From contig CAYHPY010000035.1 of assembly GCA_964358485.1 (NCBI GenBank), positions 1 through 33,530 of the forward strand: DNA of 33,530 nt, written 5' to 3'. The notes beneath the pieces are model-generated. The model did not search any database. It saw only the letters and a list, made by a program, of their open reading frames with translations, and was not told the origin of the DNA. Position 1 is the stretch's first letter; every line of letters starts with the position of its first letter. Source of the DNA: CAYHPY01 sp964358485. Lineage in GTDB: Bacteria; Elusimicrobiota; Elusimicrobia; UBA1565; UBA9628. Made by a program: the position numbers and the translations under genes. Positions 1 to 12,300 of the stretch are shown piece after piece.

Positions 1-336
1 GGGGAGGGAGGGGGGGTGCAAGTGAGAAATGTATATAAAATAATGATAATTTGTATCGTCCAGACGATGTGAATTATCCTTATAAAATAAGCGAAACTCA
101 TTTTGATGGGGGGAGTGGGGGTGCCGAAAACAGCCTGGCGCCCCGGCAGTCCGAGGGAGAGAATTCGCCGCCGCCGGCACGCCGATTCGCCGCCTCCATC
201 CAGCCGCCTGGGGGGACCTACGGTTTTTCCGAATCCCGCTAGGCCCTAATTCCCAGGACCGCCTAGGCCGTTTACCCGCCCATTTAGGCCCATTCGGCTC
301 AACCAATTTTTCGCCATTCCCGCTACCATTATAGGG
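1..336. promoter_or_regulatory. Leader region of the giant gene
   Basis: There is no convincing gene here; a 63-residue frame from a TTG at 51 has no ribosome site and unconvincing composition. Positions 1-16 are a run of four G-tracts that fits a G-quadruplex pattern, with a second G-rich stretch at 107-121. Between them, 25-100 is very AT-rich. It holds a perfect inverted repeat ATCGTC-CA-GACGAT at 55-68, lying between a possible -35 (TTGTAT, 51-56) and a possible -10 (TATCCT, 75-80), which would be a classic repressor-site arrangement. Close to the gene, TACCAT at 324-329 sits 7 nt before the ATG at 337 and no Shine-Dalgarno is present, which suggests a leaderless start, although no good -35 goes with it. 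Promoter assignments are inference. Confidence 0.35.
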
Positions 337-3300
337 ATGCGCAAGATCGAGGGCTTGATTCGGAGAACGGCCGCGGCGACGGTGTCCGCGGCCCTCATCT
401 TGGTCTCCCCCGGCCTGGGCTGTTACGAGGCCCTGGCGCAAAACATCCGCGGCGGAAATGTCCGGACGCAGACCGGCACCGGCCGTGGGGCTCCCATCCC
501 CGCGATTTCCGGCCTCTCCTCCCCGCTCAATTCCGGTTTCCGGGCCGCCGGGCCGAATTTCTCCGGAACCCTGCCGGGCTCCTCCGCGCAACCGCAGGTC
601 AAGACCGGGCCCTCGGGCTCTTCCGCGCAGGGACTGGCCCCGGCTTTCGAAACCGTTTCTCCCGTTTCCGCCGATGCCGTTCGGGCCGCACGGTTGGTCT
701 CTCCGGCCGTCGGCTCCCACGAAGCGGCAAAGAACATTTCTGGAGCCGGCTTGGCCCCGGCCCAGAGCAAACCCAAAGCCGGCTTTAATGTCGTCGAGAC
801 CCTCACCACCGGCCGCGAAGTTCCCCAGGAAGCCGTCAACGCCCCCTCCGAGGGGCCCACCGAAAATTCCCGCGAGTGGGCCGAAGGCTCCTTCCATTTC
901 CTGAAAGGCGACGGCGCCTTGGCGCCGCTGCCCGCCGCTCCCGGCTCCGAGGAACCGGCCGTCTCCCGGCCGTCCGGCTTGTCCAAGTCCTCCAAGGGCG
1001 CGACCTGGACCAGGGCCGCGGTCCTGGCCGCTGTCGGCACCACTTTGTGGGGACTGCCCTCCAAGGCGGAATCCATCGGCGCGCCGGGTTCCACCCGGGC
1101 CGAAACCCCGGCTTCCCCGTCCGCCGATCTCTCCGCGGCCGCCCCGGTGGACGCCTCCGCGGGCGGAATCGGCATGGCCCTGGGCCAGGCCGGCTACTGG
1201 ATCGGAAATTTCCTGGCCTTCCTCTTCCCGCTCCCCCAGGTTTACAAGACCATTAAGGAAGGCACCGGCGCCGGAACCCCGCTCTGGCGGGTGGGTGTGC
1301 TGGCCGCGGCTTCCTTCGCGCTTGGCGCGGTCAACGCCACCGTCCAGGGCAAATGGTTCTGGGGCGTGCAGAACATGTTCGGCGCGCTGAGCTCCTTGGC
1401 CGTCATCCCCGTGGGCTGGATTCTTTCGCGCAAGGGCGTCAAATACGACTACCAGGCTCCGGATCGGGGGGAGAAGCCCTCCTGGAAAACTCCCGGCGCC
1501 CGCCTCGGCTACATCTTCAAGGGCTTGGGCCATCAAATCACGCACGACCGGGCCTTGCACGGAACGGCGATGGTCGCGGCCGTGGTCCTGGGCCTGAGCT
1601 TCGGGCTCTACTTCGCCGCCGCCGCGGTGGTGCCGCCCCTGTTGACCGCCTCCCTGAGCGCGGTCGGAATCGGCAAGCTGGCGCTCTGGATTCAGGGCAT
1701 CACCGGCGTGATGTACTTCCTGCTCTTTTTGCCCGACATCAAGCCCCTGCTCAAGGGCGAGGCCCCCAAGGGCTTCACTCCCGCCTTCTCCAAGCTTTTC
1801 CTGGCGACTTCCGTGGCCTTCGTGGTCTGGGCCGTCCAGGAGGCCTTTTTCTCCCCGGCCGGCTCCTCCGACCGCAAGCAGTACGTGATCTACGCCCTGC
1901 TCAACGCCGCCTACAGCGTGGCGGCCTTCCTGAGCCTGAAGGCGGCCACCCGCGCGGCCCGCAAGACCCCGGCCTCCTCGCCCGCCCCGGCCGCCGATCC
2001 CGTCCGCGGCCCGCCCGAGGCGGCGCCCGCCCCGGTGGCCGAAGCTTCGGCTCCGGCCGTCGAGGCTCCGGTCGCTCAGGCGCCTCCCATCGAGGCTCCG
2101 GTCGCGCAGGCTCCCCCCATCGAAGCCCCCAAAACCCCCGAGACCAAATCTTCCCCCCTTAAAGAGAAAGCCGCCGCCGCCCTGGAGCTCCTCGGCCCCG
2201 CCATCGGCACCGGCGCCCTGATGGCCTACCTGCTCCTGGCCGTGCCCGCCCTGCCGGTCTGGGGCATCGCCGCCACGGCCCCGGCCCTGGCCTACGGCCT
2301 CTACCGCTTCGGCAAATGGTTCCACGGTTTTCAAGACGCCCGCATCGCCGCCCGCTACGCGGCCGAAAATCCCGAGCAGGCGCCCCCGGACCAAGCCCCG
2401 CCTTCGGCCCCGTCCGAAAAGCCGGCCGAGACCCCCGCGGAGACTCCGGCCGGCGAGCCCGCGCCCCCCGAAACTCCGGCCCCGGGACCGGCCCCCGAGG
2501 CTCCGACTGAAAAGCCCGCGCCGCCTTCCGCCGAACCGGCGCCCGCGGAGACCCCCGCGCCCGGCCCGGCCCAAGGCCCCAAATTGCCCCGGAGCTGGAA
2601 GAATCTTCCCGAGGACGCCCGGACCATGACTCCCCGCAGCCTCCAGGCCGACAAGGAACAGGCCCAGCGCCGCGCCCGCCGCATGGCCAAGGACGCCCGC
2701 CTGGTGGGCGTGGCGATCAACCTGGACGATGGGCGGGCCCATTGGAGCTTTACCTTCCACTCTCCCTCCAAGGGCAAGATCTACACCGTCTGGCCCCGGC
2801 GCATCGGGGTCAAGAAGGCCCCCAAGGGCTACGCCTCGGAGACCATCTGGAACACCCGCCTGGCCAAGGTCACGGCCCTGGACGCGGCCTACGCCGCCCT
2901 GAAGGCCGAGAAGCACTGGTTCAAGCCCGTCCGGGTGGAACTCTCCCCGGTCTGGAAAACCGATCCGATTTTCGTTTTCATCGATGAGCGCGGACGGCGG
3001 GCCTCGGTGCCCGCGACCGCGGTCGACCCGGTAGGGGAGCGGTCCCGGCCGCCCTTGGAAAGGCCGTCGGCGGACGGGACGGCCCCGCTGGGGGCTCCTC
3101 CCGGACCTCCCGGCAATAGTCCACCGGCTCCTCAAGGAGCCGAGCAAGCGCAAAACCCTCCCCGCGGCGACGCGGGGAGAGTCATTTCTGAGGATATTTT
3201 CGGCTTCCGAAAAGTCTCCGGAATCCGCCGCGACCCCGCCCTCAAAGCCCTCCCGCTGAGCGCCGATTCGTCGAAAATCATCGAGCAAATCTCCCGCCAG

Positions 3301-6300
3301 TTCGGAATTTCCCGCGAAAAAATCCTGGAGACCGCGGCCCGCCGCCGGATTTCCGAGTCCAGCCCCGCCCATGTCTGGTACGGGGTCTATGACCGCCTGC
3401 AAACCCTGAACCGGGAGCGCTTCAGCCACCTCGATTCCACCAAGTACCGCGGCTGGTCGAGCTTCCGCAAACTCGCCAACCGCGAGTACGCCCCCGGCTG
3501 GCGCGGAGCGCTGTCCCGGGCGCTGGAACTGCACAAACATTTCCTCGGCCTCTTCGTCCGCCTGCCTTACCACCTCTTCGACATGTTCCTGTTCGGCTAT
3601 TTCCGGCGAAACATCAGCTTCGAGTTCCTCCACTCCACCGGGGATTTCCTGAGCCTGCCGGTCCCCGCCCGCCGGGGCGTGCCCGTGGAGATGACCACGG
3701 TGCCCATGGAGAAGCATCTCGAAAACGCGATCTTCGCCCAGGACATCAAGGGCGGCGGTTGGCTGGGACCGTGGCGGGCCAAGCCCTGGTTCCGGGCCCT
3801 GGAGCGTTACTTCTGGCGCCCCGCCGCGGCGCCGCTGGGAACTTTTCTCGTCCGGCGCGTGACCTTGGCCGTGATGAGCGCGGTGGCCATGGGCCTCTTG
3901 GGCGCCTTCGCGCCGGCGCTTCCGCTCTCCTTCGCCCTGACTTCCATTCCCGTCCTGGGGCCGGCGCTGGTCGGCCTGGCCCATGGAATCCCGATGGCCC
4001 TCGGCTTGGTGCCGGTCATCGGGGACCTGCTGGCCCCCGTGGTCGGCAAGGCCATGATGGCCCTGCTCGAAGACATGGTCCTGGGGCCCATGCTCAACAC
4101 CTTGATCCTCTCGACCTTGCTGACCTTCCCCGCGGCGGTGCGCGAGCGCCTGACCATCCTCCGCTGGGAGAATCCGCACGGCTCCCGGACCGCCCGGGAC
4201 CTGCTCTGGGCGGTGGGCGGCGCGGCGGTCTCGTGGGCGTTCTGGTCTCAAAACCTCAAGAGCTTCGCGGGCATGGCCACCGTCGGCGCCGAGATCGAGG
4301 GCATCATGCAGTACGCGGGCGGCATCGACGGAATTTTCAACAAAGCCTACGAGCCCCTCACCGGACATGAATTCAAGTTGTTCCACAACATCGGCGCGGC
4401 GGTCGAGCGGCCCGCCGGGGACAGCCCGATTCCCTTCGGCGGCGCCATCACCTGGGGCAATGTCCTTCTCTACAAGCTTCAGGGCTTGGTCGGCCTCAAC
4501 ATCTCCGATTGGGTGATGCACCAGACCGTCATTTTGAAGGGCGCCGCCGGGGAGACCGCCTATGATCCCGCGCTGCTCCAATTGCCCGCCGCCGCGGTTA
4601 TCGAGGCCGCATCTCACCGAGACCCCGCGACAGCGGGGATGAAATTCGATGAGCTTCTTTACACAAAAGATCCAACAGAAGTAACTGAACGAATTAAAAA
4701 ACTCGCCTCCCTGGCGGGAGGACTAGACGGCGAGATAATCGCCGTAAAAAATCATATTCAAAAACTGCAGGCCGAGCTCGCCGGAACCGAGGCCCGCATC
4801 AAGGAGCTCAAGGGCCAGAGCCGCCCGGTGACCCCCGAGGAGCGCGCCGAGTACGAGCGCCTCCTGGAGGAACTCAAGAACCGCCGCCTGCAGGGCTATG
4901 TCCGCTCCAAGCTGGCCGAAATCCACGACCTGAAAACCCCGCCCACGCCGGAATCCCTGGACCGCCTCCGGGCCCTGGCCGACCTTCAGCGCTACTACGA
5001 CGCCGTCCTCCTGCCGCCCGCCAAGAACCCCGGCATGCTCGACGAGCTCGGGATCAAGGAGGCCTCCTCCAAGGCCCTGTTGGAGCGGCTGACCGCCGAG
5101 CTCGAGGGCCGGGCCGAGAAACGCGCCGAGGACAACGCGCCCTTGAGCGATCCCAAGAAGCTCGAGCGGATTTCCGCCCTGCTCGACGAGATCGAGGCCC
5201 TGCGCGCCGAGGCGCGCGGGGAATTGGCCACCCGCGACGCGGCGCGCCAGCTTCTGCTGGCCGCCAATCGCACCCGCAACGCGGCCTTGCGCGAGCGGCG
5301 CAACGGCAAGGACATGCTGGATTTCCACCAGAACGTCTCGAAGCTGGCCACCGTCATGGACCTGGCTTTCGCCTTGAGCCAGGTCGAGTCGGCCCAGAAC
5401 GCCATCCGCGGGATGCAGGATCTGCTCGAGAAGAAAAAAGAGAAGATCGAGGCCGCGCGCGGCCGCAACCAGGACGGCGAGGCCCAGGCCAAGGAATTCC
5501 AGGCTAAAATCGAGGAGTGGCGCCGCCAGGCCGAGGCCGACCGCAAGTCGGACCTGGACCGCCGCTCGGACATCGCCCGATACGAGGACCAAGCCCGCAT
5601 GGCCGCCGAGCGCATCGCGGCCTTCGACCTCGGGCTGGAAGCCCTGCTCGCGGCCATCAACGCCGAGGACGGCGGGGCGGGGGGCGACGCCGGGGCCGAG
5701 TACCGCCGCCGCATCGCGCTTCTGCCGCAGGTCGTGGCTTGGCGGACCGACGGCGGCAACCCGGCCGACCCGGACGCCATCACCTTGAAGAAGCTCCAGG
5801 AGTACCTCGACGAGATGAACAAGGCCATTCCGGAGGCCGAGCAGGGCGTCCGGGACCTGGGCGAGGCCCCGTTGGAATTCGCCATGGTGGCCATCCTCCG
5901 GGTCCCCGGCCCCGAGGCCCAGGCCGGCAACAATCCCTCCCGGGAGAGAATCCTGGAAATCCTGGCCGAGCGGAAAATCCACTGGACCGACCGCCGCGCC
6001 CAAATCCAGAAAGCCTACGACGGCATTCTCCGCCGCATGGACCCGGCCAACGCGGCCTCTTTGGTCGACGAATTCGGCGAGGCCGCCCCCGAGTCCCTGC
6101 CCCGCCGCCGAGTCCAGGAAATCCAGGCCATGGAGCGCTCGCGGGGCCGCATCGACGGCTTCACCGCCGAGATGGACCGCCTGGCCTCCGTGATCAACGC
6201 CGCCGCCGGTTCCTCCCTTCCGCCCCTTTCGGGCCTGGGCCTGGAAGCCATGCAGGACGCGGTCAAGGACTATGGCGACAAGCTCAAGGCCGTTTCCCTT

Positions 6301-9300
6301 CCCTCCGGGGACGCCCCCGAGGTCCACCTGGCCAAGATGAACCTGATTTCCTTGGCCCGCCTTCTGCCCATGACGGCCAAAGAGGTCATCCGCTGGTCCG
6401 AGGCCGACGCCACCGTGGAAGGCATCGACGACGCCATGGCCAACGTCCTGCCCCAGGCCAAGGACAAGATCGGCGCGGCCATCAAAATGATGGACGACAT
6501 CCTGGCCGACGCCGCGCTCGACGTGGACTACGTCTCCAACGGCGGCCCGGCGCAGGCGCTCATCAGCCGCAAGATCGTCCTGCTCCACGACAAGGTCCTG
6601 CCCGCCCTGCGCGGGGCCAAGACCTTGCTGGAGGACACCCTCATCCCCAACCAGCGCAGCGCGATCGAATCGGCCCGGCCCGGCGGCGACAAGCTCTTCA
6701 AGCTCTTCGATTCCCAGCTCACCCTTTTTGACGAGATCCGCAAGCTCCACGGCCGCACCCTCCCCTGGTCCTTGGCCTCCTTCGGCGCCCCGGACGGGGA
6801 CCAGGCCAAGGGGCGGGCCAATATCAAAGAATGGCGCGACTCCCTCCAGCGCAACCTGGACGGCTACGACGACGAGGCGGGCCACCACCGCGGCGTGCGC
6901 GAGGCCGCGCAGGACATGCTCAACCGCAAGGACCCCAATTTCCAGGGGACCGAGACCATGTACGGCGAGCTCCAGCCCTTCAGCTTGCCCCGCAAGATCT
7001 CCCAGTACACGGCGGAGCGCGCCCAGCGGGCGGGCCAATTCAGCCAGCAAGCCCGGGAGATCAACGAGATCCTGGGCAAGATCGAGCCCTTGTCCCAGGG
7101 GCGCTACAATTTGGCGGCCTTCCGCCTGCCCGACTCCGTGACGCCCGACCAGGCCGGCAAGGATGTCCTGCAGGGAGTGGCCGACCGGGACGACCTCACG
7201 CATCTGGCCGACAAGCTAGAGGAGATCGGGGATTGGGCCTCGGAGCAGTCGGCGGGGGGAGGCATTGCCTTGGAGACCGGGGGCTCGGGACCCGCGAACG
7301 GGACCCAGGCGCCCATCAAGCTCACCGACCTCCAGCAAATGGCGTTGCTGGCTTTGGATGGGGTTAGAAGGATCGTGCCGACCAGCGTGACTAAACCCGA
7401 GGACGCGCCGGCTTCGTATGCGGCGGCGCGGTTCTTGTACTCGCATGGGGTAATGGATAGCGCGCAGGAAGCGTTGGACGAGCGCGTGCCGAAGGCGGAA
7501 AAGTTCTTGGGGCTGGCGGAAACCTCTTTAACCGCCGCGATTCGTTCGACTTCAATGGACGATTCTTACGTTTCTTCGAACGGAACAACGGAGGCAGGGA
7601 AGGAGGTACTCCAACGGAAGGTTCGTACATTTCAAGAACTGAACGCCTTCCTCCTGGAAGGCATTCAGTTTTTTGATTTGAAAGATACTTGGAACCTGGA
7701 ATCGTTCGACACCATCAAAGATATCCAGCGCTACTACGATTCCATCTACGACATCCACAACGGCGGCATCCGCGCCACCGACAAGGAGCTGGAAGCGGTC
7801 CAGAAGATGAAGGACGCGCTGAAAAAAACCTTCGACGACCTGGAGACCAGCCGCCGCAAGTACGCGGGTTGGATGGCCCAGCTCAACAACCCCAACGAGT
7901 CCGCCCTGCGCCGGATCAATATGAGCATCTCCAATCTGCAGGAGAAGACCCGCTCGGTCCTGGAGGCCAATGTCCAGCACCATGAGTTCCGCCGGCAACT
8001 GGAAAGCTCGGAGGAAGTGCTCAAGGCGAAGGTTCTGGAGATGAACGAGAAGCAGGAGGAGCTCAAAGGCCTGCTCCTGGATTCGGGCGAGCTCCCCAAG
8101 GAGCTGGTCCGCCGCGTGGAGGGCCTGCGCCTGCACCGGGGCTCCTGGGCCATGGACCTGGGGGCCGACCCGTCCTCGGCCAAGTCCCTGGTGGTCAAGA
8201 AAGCCAATTTCGAGTCCTTCCTGGACGCGGTGCTGGGGGTGTTCAAAGCCGCCGACCCGTCCCAGAACGTGGCCCTGCTTAAATCGGACCTCATGGCCAA
8301 CCCGCAATCCTTGACCGCGCTTCTGCCCGACGCCGGGATGCTGGAAATCGGCGACGACGCCGACGGCTTCTACCTGGTCTACCCGAACAAGTTCTCCCTG
8401 CCCAACACTTTGGAGGTCGGGACCTGGGTCACCTTGGGCAATGTCGCCCAGGTCTGGGGCAACAACGTCAGCGTGACCGGCTACCAGTTCCTCAGCCCGC
8501 CCAGCGAGACCAACGCCCCCTACGGCGACAAGGGCGTGGAGGTCCAGATCGAATCTCTGCAGGGTGACAACTGGGTCAACTACCTCAACGTGGACTTCCA
8601 CCGTTTCGCGGTGGACGTCCCGCCGGACGACACCTTCAAGTCCTCCGCCCGCCAGAGCCGCATCATGATCTTCGACGACTACGCCATGATGGTCTTCGGC
8701 GACAAGCTCTATGTGGGCATGGCGGGCTTCGCGGATTTCGCGGCTTCGAACGCCGGGGAGAAGCCCGTTTACTACGGCGGCAACCTCAAGACCTCGGTCA
8801 AGCTCACCGAGGTCATGCGCCTCAATTACCAGCAACAGGAGATGTTCGCCAAGGACCCCCGCCAATTCATGCAGGAGGTCAACCTGGACTTCACCGGTTT
8901 CGACCCGGACCTGGACCGGACCTACACCATCGAGGGCCAAGGCGCCAAGAAGCATTTCTCCCGCAAGGAGCTGGGGCCGAGCTTCGACATCGCCCGCATG
9001 ATGGACTCCCAGGACGCCTTCACCTTGGACCTCTTCTTCGCCGACTCCGGCGGGACCGACGACATCACCCAAAAATCCGTCGGGGCCGCCATCCTCAAAG
9101 GCTTCACCCTCAAGAGCGCCGACGGCAAGCCCTGGATGGTGATCACCAATAAGGCCGGGGGGGAAATCGGGCAGAAGACCAATGTTTTCAGCGACAAGCT
9201 CTCCGTGGCCCTGCCCAATTACGGGATCGTGGTCTCCGGCGAGGGAAAAATCATGGGCGACGCCAAGACCTGGCACGCCGAGATCGCCAAGAAGTTCGGG

Positions 9301-12300
9301 GACCGGTCGGCCCTGACCGTGGGCTACGGCTCCAAGTACATCGGCATGGGCAACCGCCTCTCGGTGGCCATGAACACCTCCTTCACCTTGGGCGAGCTCT
9401 GGGGCTCGGTCACCGAGAGCGCCGGGGAGACCTTGCGCGGTGGCCGGGTGCTCAAGCCCTTCAACTCGGAGTTGGACGATTTCTTCAAGGCCGAGCCCAA
9501 CGACCCCCGCCACGCCGAAGCGGTGGCGCACCTCAAGCGCGCCTTCGAGACCGATGTCGCCCGCCGCCTGCTCACCCAGGACCTCGGGGTCCTGAGCCGG
9601 GACATCGACCAATTGCGCCAGGCCGGAGCGGTCTGGGACAACACCCGCGTGCGGGGGATGGTGGGTTTTGTCACCAAGCCCATCTCCAACGATTCCGTGG
9701 ACCGGGCGGCGGGCGGGGGTTTCGTCACCGGGACCAATACCGAGATGTCCATCTCCCGCTCCCAGAAGGACCTCCTGGACGCCAAGATCCAATCCGTCTA
9801 CAAAGAGGGCCTGCGCCTGCAGGCCCGCCTGCTGGACCTCTCCAAGGAATGGCAGGCGGCGGTGGTGGAGATCGCCCAGGCGCAATGGGAGCTCAAGCTC
9901 GCCGCTTTCATGGCGGCCCAAGCCCCCTCCGAGGCCGCTCGCGCCGAGGGGCGGGTCAAGGCCGCCCAGGCCGAGAGCCGCCTGCACCAGGCCACCCTCA
10001 AGTACAACATCCTCTCCGGCCGCCAGCCCGAGGATCCCCCGCCCTTCGAGGGACTCAATTCCGCCGACCTGGAAGTCCTGACCCGGGAAATCCGGACCTT
10101 GCTCTCGGCCCCCGAGCGCCTGACCCGGATTCTCCACTCCCTGGACCCGCACGAATTGAAGGAAGTCGTCGGCCCCGAGCCCTTCAACCTGGTGGACGCC
10201 CTCCCGTGGGTGGACCGCCTCACCTTGTCCATCGGCGTCCAGTTCCAGGACATGATGACCAGCCAAATCTTCGGCATCGGCGGCTCGGTGCGCCTGCCGG
10301 TCTATGACCCCGGGTCCAAGCACGCCGACCATGCCTATCAACTGGAGGCCGAGGCGGCCCTGAGCGAAATGTCCCGCGCCTATGCCGATCATCGCCTGGC
10401 GGCCGCCAAATCCGCCTATGAGGCCGAGTCCTGGCGCAACAGCGGCCGCGCCCTCAAGGAGCACGCCCCGCGCGCCGCCGAGGACCTGGCCGACGCCATC
10501 CGCGCCTACCGCAACGGCCTCATCGGCCCCGCCCGCCTGCGCCAGGCCTTCGACTCCTGGCATTGGCTGGCCGCCGGCGCCCTGGAAGCCGACGCCCGCG
10601 CCGCCCTGGCCGACTCCTGGGCGGCCTCCGAGGGTTCCTTCCACGGGGATTTGCCGCGGGATCCTTACAAGGTCCGGGTGTCCAATCTGGCCGAGGCGCT
10701 GGACTTGGCCAAGAAGCGCTCCCCGACTTTGCAGGAGCTGGGCCTGCGCGAATTGGCCGCCGCCGAAATGGCCAAGGCCAACGACTCCCGCATCCGCAAG
10801 GCCTTCGTGGATGTTTATGTCGGAATGAATCTCACCGCGGCCGGGGCGGGCATGCTGCCCTCTTTGCTGGTCACGGGCATCCCGGTGATGCCGGTCATCG
10901 GCTTCGAGCTCAAGCCGGGTGAATTGAGCGACCTGGAGGTGGCCCAGGCCACCGGCCAAAACGAATACTACGCCCAGCTCCAGAAGAAGATCGAGGCCCA
11001 GCTCGGACTTCAATTGACCCAGAACATCGTGGCCGCCCGCACCGCCGACCGCATCCTGGACTATCAGGAAACGGTCCAACTACCCGCCCTCAAGCGCGCC
11101 TACGAAGAGGCCGACGCCCGCCGACGGGCCGGGGGCTCCGAAACCGAAGCCGTGGCGGCGCTCACCGCCCTGGACCAGGCCCGGGCCCGGGCGGGCCAAG
11201 CCCGGCTGGCCTCCGAATCGGCCCGCGCGGCCATCAATGTCCTCCTGGGCCGCTCGGCCGAGTCCCCGCTGGAACTGGGCCTGGACGCCGACGCCGCCGC
11301 CTTGGAGCTGGCCGCCCTGCTGGCCCCCATGCGCCCGGCCGACACCGAACAGAAAATCCTGGCCGCCCGGGTGAAGGTGGCGCGCGCGGTCGAGACCATG
11401 GTGGACAAGGACCTCAAGGTCGAACAGCTCTACCTGGAGCCCATCTCGCTGACCGTCCGCTCCCTGGGCCGCCTGCTCAACACCCTGTCGGCCGACGGGA
11501 TCGGCAACCCGGACCTGGTGGCCGCCGCCCGCGTGCAGACCTTGAACGAGGAACGCGCCCGGGACAGCTTCGGCCCGGAGCGCGAAACCCGGATCGCCCG
11601 GGCGCGGGGGGATTTGGATTTGATCCGCGCCCGCCTGGAGGACTTAAACGGCAAGACCGACCCCGCCGCCGTCCTGGAGCGCCTGACTTTGGAAGGCCGC
11701 CGCGCGGGCCTGCGCTCGGAACTGGCCGGGCTGGGCGCCTCCCAGGCCGCCGACCCCGGCCGCCGCCATGCCCCCGTTCCGGTGGGCTTCTCCGAGCTCA
11801 AGAACCGCCTGGCCGAAAAAACCCGCGGCCTGGCCGCGCGTCCCATCCAATCCCCGGTGGAACTCATCCCGGCGGAGACCATCGCCCGGCAAGCCCAGGG
11901 CTTCGCCCGCTACAATTGGGCGGCCCGCACCTTGGGCGGGGACAAAATCGGCCAAGGCTACGCCGAGGGCTGGATCGAGGTCCGCCTGCGCAGTCAGGAC
12001 ACGCCCCCGGAGGTCCTGCTGGCCCTCTCCAAGCTCCGCCTGGAGAAAGAGGACCGCCGCCACGCCGCTTCCATGTTGGGCGCCTCCGCCCAGGCCGAAA
12101 TCCTGGCCGAACGCTTCCGCGCCGATGTCCAAATGCTCCGCTGGGCGCAAAGCCGCCTGGCCGCCCCCGGCGCGGCCCGCGCCCAAGGAGAACTCACCGA
12201 ATTCATCCGCGGCCAGCGCGCCAAGCTGGAGTCGCAGAAGGACTGGATGGCGGCCCTGCTCAACCTCGATCCAGCCACGCCCTTGGAGCGCCTCATGGCG

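Noticed and set aside
51..242. 63-codon ORF upstream of the giant gene
   Set aside because: TTG start with no ribosome site, no family resemblance, and it runs across the presumed regulatory region.
4723..7203. 826-codon open frame on the minus strand
   Set aside because: Same antisense artefact; it covers only the coiled-coil-coding part of the giant gene and ends where codon bias changes.
7552..11079. 1175-codon open frame on the minus strand inside the giant gene
   Set aside because: It mirrors the strong third-position G/C bias of the plus-strand gene, is rich in Gly/Leu/Val/Asp/His in a low-information pattern, and has no domain or ribosome site.
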